Source of the DNA: Lysobacter arvi
GTDB lineage: Bacteria > Pseudomonadota > Gammaproteobacteria > Xanthomonadales > Xanthomonadaceae
Assembly (NCBI GenBank): GCA_031216755.1
Contig: JARUHG010000001.1
Span: 1,240,001-1,304,000, forward strand
Length of the DNA: 64,000 nucleotides
Direction of reading: 5' to 3'
Of the stretch, positions 58,513 to 64,000 are shown piece after piece (positions within the stretch are counted from its first letter, which is position 1; each line of letters begins with the position of its first letter). The notes under the pieces are model-generated. The model had not been told where the DNA came from. It ran no database searches and was given only the letters and a program-made list of their open reading frames with translations. A program made the position numbers and the translations under genes.

Positions 58513-59268
58513 GTGAGCGCGCGCATCGACTTCAACTGCGACCTGGGCGAAGGCTGCGGCAACGACGCGGCGATCCTGCCGCACGTCACCTCGGCCAGCA
58601 TCGCCTGCGGTGGTCACGCGGGCGACGACGCGACGATGCGGGCCACGCTGCGCCTGTGCCGCGAACACGGCGTTGCCGCGGGCGCGCATCCGTCGTTCGA
58701 AGACCGCGAACACTTCGGCCGGCGCGTGCTCGACGTCGCACCGCACGACGTCGCGCGCATGGTGCGCGAACAGATCCAGCGCCTCCGCGCGATCGCACGC
58801 GACGAAGGCGTGCCGCTCGCGCATGTGAAGCCGCACGGCGCGCTGTACAACGTCGCGGCGGAGGATCCGGCGATCGCCGACGCGATTGCCGCGACCCTCG
58901 CCGAACTCGACCCGACGCTCGCGCTGTACGCGCTGTCCGGCTCCGAGCTCGCACGCGCCGGCGTCGAGCGCGGCCTGCGCGTGGCGCATGAAGTCTTCGC
59001 CGAGCGCGGCTACGACGCGCGCGGTCGGCTGCGTCCGCGTGGCACGCCGGGCGCGGTGATCGAATCGCTGGACGACGCGATCGCGCAGGTGCGGCGCCTG
59101 GCGTCGCGGGGCGAAGTCGCGGCGGACGACGGGCGCGTGGTACGGCTGCGCGCCGACACGCTGTGCCTGCACGGCGATCGGCCCGATGCCGCCGAGTTCG
59201 CCCGCGCCGTGCGTGCCGCGCTGGAGGCGGACGGCATCGCGGTGCGGCCGTTCGGAACCGCCGCATGA
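58513..59268 (+). CDS. pxpA: 5-oxoprolinase subunit PxpA (LamB/YcsF family)
   Basis: Third oxoprolinase subunit (251 residues). DFNCDLGEGCGND at the N-terminus, SIACGGHAGD, GAHPSF and HVKPHGALYN are diagnostic and contain the metal- and substrate-binding His and Asp. The GTG start at 58513 is required to include the DFNCDLGE block at the usual distance from the N-terminus. Overlaps the DUF969 gene by 4 bases. Confidence 0.95.
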   Translation: MSARIDFNCDLGEGCGNDAAILPHVTSASIACGGHAGDDATMRATLRLCREHGVAAGAHPSFEDREHFGRRVLDVAPHDVARMVREQIQRLRAIARDEGVPLAHVKPHGALYNVAAEDPAIADAIAATLAELDPTLALYALSGSELARAGVERGLRVAHEVFAERGYDARGRLRPRGTPGAVIESLDDAIAQVRRLASRGEVAADDGRVVRLRADTLCLHGDRPDAAEFARAVRAALEADGIAVRPFGTAA

Positions 59269-59999
59269 GCGAGGCCATCAACTACTGGCCACTGATCGGC
59301 GTCGCGTGGGTCGTCGTCGGCTTCATGCTGCGCGCCAATCCGGTGATCGTGGTCGTCAGCGCCGGGCTCGTCAGCGGATTGCTGGCCGGCAAGTCGGTCG
59401 GCGACCTGCTCGCGCTGCTCGGCGAGAGCTTCGTTTCCAACCGCGCACTGCTGATGTTCGCCATGACGCTCCCGACGATCGGCCTGCTGGAACGCGCCGG
59501 ACTGCGCGAGCATGCGCTGCGCTGGATCGAAGGTTGGCGCGGCTTGACGCTGTCGCGCCTGCTCACGGGTTATCTCGCCGTGCGACAGGGACTGAGCATG
59601 CTCGGCCTGATCGACATCGCCGGCCACGCGCAGACGGTGCGGCCGCTGCTCGCGCCGATGACCGAATCCGCAGCGTCCCGGCCGAACGGCCCCACGTCGC
59701 GCGACGACACGCAGAAGGTGCATGCGCTCGCCGCCGCCACCGACAACGTGGGGCGTTTCTTCGGCGAGGACGTGTTCCTTGCGTTCGGTGCGGTGCTGCT
59801 GATCCAGGGCTTCTACGCCGAGCACGGCATCCACCTGGAGCCCTTGCAGATCGCGCTGTGGGCGTTGCCGACGGCGATCGCGGCGTTCGTCATCCACGCC
59901 GTGCGCATCGTGTTCTTCCAGCGCGCGCTGGATCGACGCACCGCATCGCGGCGTGCCGCGCGGAGCGGCGAAGGCGGATCGGCCGATGCTGTCGATTGA
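59265..59999 (+). CDS. DUF969 membrane protein (putative 5-oxoproline transport component)
   Basis: Encodes 244 residues with about five to six hydrophobic helices (YWPLIGVAWVVVGFML, VIVVVSAGLVSGLLAG) and a polar C-terminal tail. Found as a pair with a DUF979 protein next to pyroglutamyl peptidase and oxoprolinase genes in many bacteria. Its role in uptake is inferred from that context. ATGA overlap with pxpA. Confidence 0.82.
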   Translation: MSEAINYWPLIGVAWVVVGFMLRANPVIVVVSAGLVSGLLAGKSVGDLLALLGESFVSNRALLMFAMTLPTIGLLERAGLREHALRWIEGWRGLTLSRLLTGYLAVRQGLSMLGLIDIAGHAQTVRPLLAPMTESAASRPNGPTSRDDTQKVHALAAATDNVGRFFGEDVFLAFGAVLLIQGFYAEHGIHLEPLQIALWALPTAIAAFVIHAVRIVFFQRALDRRTASRRAARSGEGGSADAVD

Positions 60000-60951
60000 G
60001 CACCTGTACCTGCTGCTCGCGCTGTTCCTGTTCTACGCGGGCGTGCGCAACCTGCGCGACAGGCGCTTCGCGCATGCGGCGTTCTGGATCCTGATCGCCC
60101 TGCTCTTCGGCGCCGCGAAATTCGTGCTGGAGGCATCGAAGGCCGGCGACCGGCTGCCCGCGCAGCTCGCCGGTGCGGGCGTGATCGCGCTCGCGCTGCT
60201 CGCCACGCGCATGCGCCGGGAACACCTCGACGAAGCGCCGCACGCGCAGCGGCTGGCGTCGGCGCTGCGACTGGGCCATCGCCTGTTCGTGCCGGCGCTG
60301 ATCATTCCTGCCGTCACGATCCTGATCGTGCTGTTCGGGCCGAAGCTCGTGATCGGTGGGACGCCCGTGTTCGGGGAAGGCAGCATCACGCTGATCGGGC
60401 TCGCGCTGGCGTGCGTGATCGCGACCGTTGCGGCGATCGCCGTGACACGCGAGCGCCCGGCCGCCGCGCTCGGCGAAGGCCGCCGGCTCCTCGACACGAT
60501 GGGCTGGGCCGCGCTGCTGCCGCTGGTTCTGGCGACCCTGGGCGGCGTGTTCGCGGCCAGCGGCGTCGGCGAGGCGGTGGCGTCGATCGTGTCGATGCTG
60601 ATCCCGTCCGACAGTCGCCTCGCCTGCGTGCTCGCGTACGGGCTGGGCATGGTGTTGTTCACCGTGATCATGGGCAACGCGTTCGCCGCCTTTCCCGTGA
60701 TGACGGCCGGCATCGGCCTGCCGCTGCTGGTCGAGCAACACGGCGCCGCGCCGGCGATCCTCGGCTCGATCGGCATGCTCACCGGCTACTGCGGCACGCT
60801 GATGACGCCGATGGCCGCCAACTTCAATCTTGTCCCGGCCGCGCTGCTGGAACTGGATGATCCCAACGCGGTGATCCGCGCGCAGCTTCCGACGGCGATC
60901 CCGCTGCTGCTGGTGAACCTCGCGCTGATGTACTGGCTCGCCTTCCGATGA
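59986..60951 (+). CDS. DUF979 membrane protein (partner of DUF969)
   Basis: Encodes 321 residues with nine to ten hydrophobic helices and an ion-transporter-like conserved helix break (VIMGNAFAAFPVMTAGIG; GYCGTLMTPMAANFN). The start at 59986 lies 14 bases inside the DUF969 gene, so the pair is made together. The stop overlaps pcp by 4 bases. Confidence 0.83.
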   Translation: MLSIEHLYLLLALFLFYAGVRNLRDRRFAHAAFWILIALLFGAAKFVLEASKAGDRLPAQLAGAGVIALALLATRMRREHLDEAPHAQRLASALRLGHRLFVPALIIPAVTILIVLFGPKLVIGGTPVFGEGSITLIGLALACVIATVAAIAVTRERPAAALGEGRRLLDTMGWAALLPLVLATLGGVFAASGVGEAVASIVSMLIPSDSRLACVLAYGLGMVLFTVIMGNAFAAFPVMTAGIGLPLLVEQHGAAPAILGSIGMLTGYCGTLMTPMAANFNLVPAALLELDDPNAVIRAQLPTAIPLLLVNLALMYWLAFR

Positions 60952-61607
60952 ACGCCACTCCGATGCCGCACGTGCTGTTGACCGGCTTCGCCCCGTTCGG
61001 CGGCGAAACCACGAACCCGAGCTGGGAAGCCGTGCAGGCACTGGAAGGCGACGTGGTCGCGGGCCATCGCATCGTCGCGCGTTGTCTGCCCGTGGAGTTC
61101 GAGGGCTCGCTGCACGCCTTGCGGCACGCGCTGGACGAACTCGCGCCCGCGCTGGTGATCTGCGTCGGCCAGGCCGGCGGGCGCGCGCAGCTGTCGCTCG
61201 AACGCGTGGCGATCAACGTCATCGACGCGCGCATTCCCGACAACGCCGGCGCGCAGCCGATCGACGAACCGGTCGTCGCGGACGGCCCGGCGGCGTATTT
61301 CACCGACCTTCCGATCAAGACGATGCTGGCCGCGCTGCGCAATGCGGGATTTCCCGCGGAGATATCGCAGACCGCCGGCACCTACGTGTGCAACCACGTG
61401 TTCTACGGACTGATGCACGCACTGCGTGCATCGCCGGGCGTGCGCGGCGGCTTCGTGCACATTCCCTATTCGCCCGCGCAGGCCGCCGTGCACGCGGGGG
61501 CGCCGAGCCTGCCGACGAACGTCGTCGCGCAGGCATTGCGTCTGGCAGTGGGCATCGCGCTGACCGTCGAGCACGACGTGCGCATGGGCGGCGGCACGAC
61601 GCATTGA
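60948..61607 (+). CDS. pcp: Pyroglutamyl-peptidase I
   Basis: Cysteine peptidase that removes N-terminal pyroglutamate from peptides (219 residues). The triad is Glu85 (QLSLERVAIN), Cys148 (GTYVCNHVFY) and His171 (GGFVHIPYS); GFAPFGGETTNPSW is at the N-terminus. Last gene of the run; its product is the substrate of the PxpABC complex encoded upstream. Confidence 0.96.
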   Translation: MNATPMPHVLLTGFAPFGGETTNPSWEAVQALEGDVVAGHRIVARCLPVEFEGSLHALRHALDELAPALVICVGQAGGRAQLSLERVAINVIDARIPDNAGAQPIDEPVVADGPAAYFTDLPIKTMLAALRNAGFPAEISQTAGTYVCNHVFYGLMHALRASPGVRGGFVHIPYSPAQAAVHAGAPSLPTNVVAQALRLAVGIALTVEHDVRMGGGTTH

Positions 61608-61635
61608 CGCATCGACGCCGTGAGGCGCCAGGACG

Positions 61636-61668
61636 GCGAGCGGCAGGCGTCATTCGCCCGCCGCTCGC
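61636..61668. terminator. Hairpin between pcp and the M48 protease gene
   Basis: GCGAGCGGC (61636-61644) pairs with GCCGCTCGC (61660-61668), and inside it GGCG (61646-61649) pairs with CGCC (61655-61658) around a TCATT loop. It lies between convergent stops and probably works in both directions. The T content after it is low. Confidence 0.5.
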
Positions 61669-61678
61669 TCTTCGATCC

Positions 61679-62458
61679 TCACTTCTTGCGCGCGATGTAC
61701 TTCTGCAGGTGCGACACGCGTTCCTGCGACGCGGGGTGGTCGTCGAGGAAGGACGTCTTCGCCTTGCCGTCCTGCGCCGCCAGCTTCTGCATGCCGCGCA
61801 CCGCGGCGTTCGGATCCAGGTTGTGCCGGCGCAGGAAGTCCACGCCGTACTCGTCGGCCTGCGTTTCGTTCGCGCGGCTGAACTTCGCGTTCACCGCCGC
61901 TTCGCCGATCGCGCCGATGTCGGATGACGCCAGCTTGCCGACCGTGCCGCCGATGGCGGCCACGCCCTTGCGCGCGGCACGCGACAGGTACGCGGCGCGG
62001 TAATGCTCCTTGCTGTGCCCGTACTTGACGTGGCCGATCTCGTGACCGATGACGGACAGCAGTTCGGCGTCGTCCGGCATCAGGTCCATCAGCCCGGCGA
62101 ACACGCGCACCGATCCGTCCGGCACCGCGAAGGCGTTCACGTCCTTCACCAGATACACCTTGAAGTTGAGCTTCAGGCCGTCCTCGCGCTCCATGCCGCT
62201 GGCGAGCTTCGCCAGGCGCTTGGCGTAGGCGTTGTCGGCGCTGGCGACGGGATTGTCCTGGTCCATCTGCGCGACGGATTTCGCGCCCAGTTCGATCACC
62301 TGCGCGTCGGTGAGCGTCAGGCCCGTCATCGCCGTGGTGCCGGCGTCCTTCAAGCCCTGGCTGCCGAGCAGGTCGGCCAGCTTCCCGGCATGGGCGTGTC
62401 CGGCCAGGCACAGCAGGCCGGTGATCGTCAGGGCGAATCGTGTGGTCTTGCCAGTCAT
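61679..62458 (-). CDS. M48 family zinc metalloprotease
   Basis: Encodes 259 residues with a signal peptide at 1-24 (AHAHA end). Zinc motif HEIGH (His139, Glu140, His143) and the third ligand Glu in NETQADEYG are present. Related to periplasmic LoiP/BepA-type proteases that control outer-membrane proteins, but it lacks TPR repeats. Confidence 0.9.
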   Translation of the reverse strand: MTGKTTRFALTITGLLCLAGHAHAGKLADLLGSQGLKDAGTTAMTGLTLTDAQVIELGAKSVAQMDQDNPVASADNAYAKRLAKLASGMEREDGLKLNFKVYLVKDVNAFAVPDGSVRVFAGLMDLMPDDAELLSVIGHEIGHVKYGHSKEHYRAAYLSRAARKGVAAIGGTVGKLASSDIGAIGEAAVNAKFSRANETQADEYGVDFLRRHNLDPNAAVRGMQKLAAQDGKAKTSFLDDHPASQERVSHLQKYIARKK

Positions 62459-62550
62459 GCGGCGTCTCCAGCGCGCGGGAATGCGCGGCAGCGAATTCTC
62501 GTCGGCCCCGCGGACGCGCCCCATCGGAAGAATCCGAGAACGCGTGCAGG

Positions 62551-62574
62551 AAAAAGGCCCGCGATGCGGGCCTT
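62551..62574 (-). terminator. Rho-independent terminator of the RDD gene
   Basis: On the minus strand AAGGCCCGC, loop ATC, GCGGGCCTT, then TTT continuing the U-run: a 9-pair stem (62554-62574) with five T at its end (62551-62555). It lies 30 bases past the RDD gene stop. Confidence 0.85.
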
Positions 62575-62604
62575 CGGTTCCACGGTCCTGCGCAGGCCGG
62601 CGCG

Positions 62605-63105
62605 TCAGCGCGCTTCGACCACGCGCGTGTCGGCGATCAGATCGTGCACGCAGCGGCGATCGGAGCGGAAGATGAAGAGCACGTTGGCGATGCTCAACAA
62701 CCCACCCACGAGCGGCACGAGCCCGATGCCGTTGGCGAACAGATAGCGGCGGCCCAGCAGCACCGGCAGGCCCGGCTGCTGGCCGTCCATGTCGACGATG
62801 CGGATACCGACCGCCTTCTTGCCCCACGTCTGCGCGGTGGCCTTGAGCGGCACGAACTGCACCGCGAAGAACACGGCCAGGCCGAACAGGCCCCAGCCCA
62901 GCTGGGTCATCAGTCCGGCGCCCTGCGCGAGCGCGGTGAAGTAGCCACCGAACGCCATGATCGGGATGAGCACGGCGAGCGCGATGAGGGTGTCCAGGAT
63001 GGCCGCGGCCAGGCGCTTGCCCCGGCTGGCGGGCACGAGGCCGTCGGGCGGCAATGCGTCGGCGACCTGCGCCTGCGGGCGCTGGTAAGGATTGTGCTGT
63101 TCCAC
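62605..63105 (-). CDS. RDD family membrane protein
   Basis: Encodes 166 residues. A polar N-terminus rich in Gln and Pro is followed by a basic segment and three to four helices (AAILDTLIALAVLIPIMAFG, GLFGLAVFFAVQF). The usual R-D-D Arg is in GKRLAAAILD and the first Asp in ILDTL. RDD proteins are small membrane proteins, some linked to ion transport; no specific role here. Confidence 0.85.
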   Translation of the reverse strand: MEQHNPYQRPQAQVADALPPDGLVPASRGKRLAAAILDTLIALAVLIPIMAFGGYFTALAQGAGLMTQLGWGLFGLAVFFAVQFVPLKATAQTWGKKAVGIRIVDMDGQQPGLPVLLGRRYLFANGIGLVPLVGGLLSIANVLFIFRSDRRCVHDLIADTRVVEAR

Positions 63106-63177
63106 TGCGATGTCCCCTTTCGAGTGATGAGCGTTGCGTTGGCCGGCATCCCCTGATCCGCCGCCGGCCGGGACGGA

Positions 63178-63747
63178 TCAGGTCCGCGGCAGCGTGACGC
63201 CGGTCTGGCCCTGGTACTTTCCGCCGCGATCCTTGTACGAGGTCTCGCAGACTTCGTCGGACTGGAAGAACAGCATCTGCGCCACGCCCTCGTTGGCGTA
63301 GATGCGCGCCGGCAGCGGCGTGGTGTTGCTGAATTCGAGCGTGACGTGGCCTTCCCATTCCGGCTCCAGCGGCGTCACGTTCACGATGATGCCGCAGCGC
63401 GCGTACGTGCTCTTGCCCAGGCAGACGACGAGCACGTCGCGCGGGATGCGGAAGTACTCGACCGTGCGCGCGAGCGCGAAGGAATTGGGCGGGATGATGC
63501 AGACGTCGCTTTCGATGTCCACGAAGCTGCCCGAGTCGAAGTGCTTCGGGTCGACGATCGTCGAGTTGATGTTGGTGAACACCTTGAACTCGCGCGAGCA
63601 GCGCACGTCGTAGCCGTAGCTGGAGGTGCCGTAGCTGACGATGCGGTGGCCGTCGGCGGCCGTCTTGACCTGGCCGGGTTCGAACGGCTCGATCATGCCC
63701 TGCTGTTCGGCCATGCGACGGATCCAACGGTCGGACTTGATGCTCAT
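63178..63747 (-). CDS. dcd: dCTP deaminase
   Basis: Deaminates dCTP to dUTP for thymidylate synthesis (189 residues). RCSREFKVF, the [10 protein letters not shown] block and the catalytic Glu in TPLEPEWEG are present, with the C-terminal QTGVTLPRT. Follows the mrp-like gene by 121 bases on the same strand, a common pairing in this group. Confidence 0.96.
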   Translation of the reverse strand: MSIKSDRWIRRMAEQQGMIEPFEPGQVKTAADGHRIVSYGTSSYGYDVRCSREFKVFTNINSTIVDPKHFDSGSFVDIESDVCIIPPNSFALARTVEYFRIPRDVLVVCLGKSTYARCGIIVNVTPLEPEWEGHVTLEFSNTTPLPARIYANEGVAQMLFFQSDEVCETSYKDRGGKYQGQTGVTLPRT

Positions 63748-63868
63748 GCGGGGCGGGCGGCTCGTGCGTGGGAACGGCGATTGTGCCGGTTCCGGGGGTT
63801 CAGGGGCCAGAGGCGGGGCGAACGCCGGGAGCGCGGCGCCTGGCCGCGCGGCCGGGCCGCCCGCCGCC

Positions 63869-64000
63869 TCAGACCAGCGATGCCGACAGCGGCGTCGCGA
63901 CGCGCGGACGCCGCGCCAGCTCGATCGCCATGCGCAGGGCCGTGGCGCGGTAGGCCGCGGCGGCGGCGCTCGCCGGCGCGGAGACGACCACCGGCGAGCC
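63869..64000 (-). CDS. 3' end of an Mrp/ApbC-like Fe-S carrier ATPase gene (partial)
   Basis: Only the last 43 codons are inside the window, reading [20 protein letters not shown] and a helical tail ending SASLV. This fits the C-terminus of Mrp/ApbC proteins (a 'GxPVV..P.S..A.AYR' pattern), which lies upstream of dcd in related genomes. The ATPase motifs are outside the window, so the call is tentative. Confidence 0.5.
   Translation of the reverse strand, partial: GSPVVVSAPASAAAAAYRATALRMAIELARRPRVATPLSASLV

Overview
The window is a high-GC proteobacterial chromosome segment. The complete nuoA-N operon preceded by tpiA-secG-tRNA-Leu, a FimV-like protein, truA-trpF beside a LysR gene and trpBA, accD, GTG starts and many 4-base stop/start overlaps point to a gammaproteobacterium of the Xanthomonadaceae/Lysobacteraceae (Lysobacter-like). 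The species cannot be fixed from the sequence alone.

Layout. (1) 1-6695: right end of an integrated element. It holds a P-loop ATPase of replication type (cut by the window edge), a chain of overlapping small genes, a cytosine-C5 DNA methyltransferase with an unusual repeat-bearing insert, and a large serine recombinase whose 3' end runs into the initiator tRNA gene. (2) 6602-6801: a compact control region on the minus strand: nuo terminator, tRNA promoter, initiator tRNA-fMet, and a strong terminator that lies antisense inside the recombinase gene. (3) 6808-21823 (minus): complete 14-subunit NADH:quinone oxidoreductase operon. (4) 21993-29414: tRNA-Leu(GAG), secG, tpiA, a family-6-like DNA glycosylase, a 2OG-Fe(II) oxygenase, a YejM/PbgA-like membrane hydrolase, glmM and accD. 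(5) 29514-41398: tryptophan genes trpA, trpB, trpF with a divergent LysR gene, truA, fimV, asd, a NIPSNAP protein, a 2-hydroxyacid dehydrogenase, aroC and prmB. (6) 41489-55428: Sco1-like protein, psd, lysoplasmalogenase-like protein, DUF6891 protein, MltD-like transglycosylase, HerA-like ATPase, NlpE-like lipoprotein, greB, a 1177-residue hybrid sensor kinase, an MgtC/DUF4010 membrane protein and rimO. (7) 55561-61607 (plus): a tightly coupled nine-gene run containing all parts of a pyroglutamate salvage route: Pcp releases 5-oxoproline, DUF969/DUF979 are candidate transport proteins, and PxpABC opens it to glutamate. (8) 61679-64000 (minus): M48 protease, RDD protein, dcd and the 3' end of an mrp/apbC-like gene.

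How the parts work together. Most of the window is housekeeping: respiration, tryptophan, chorismate and diaminopimelate synthesis, lipid and envelope assembly, and tRNA and ribosome modification. The accessory material is the element at the left. It has used the 3' end of the initiator tRNA gene as its attachment site, so it probably separates tRNA-fMet from rimP-nusA-infB, which commonly follow this tRNA in gammaproteobacteria. The most unusual points are the recombinase/tRNA/terminator overlap, the ADPR-repeat insert of the methyltransferase, and the pyroglutamate operon with a tiny membrane protein placed between pxpC and pxpA.
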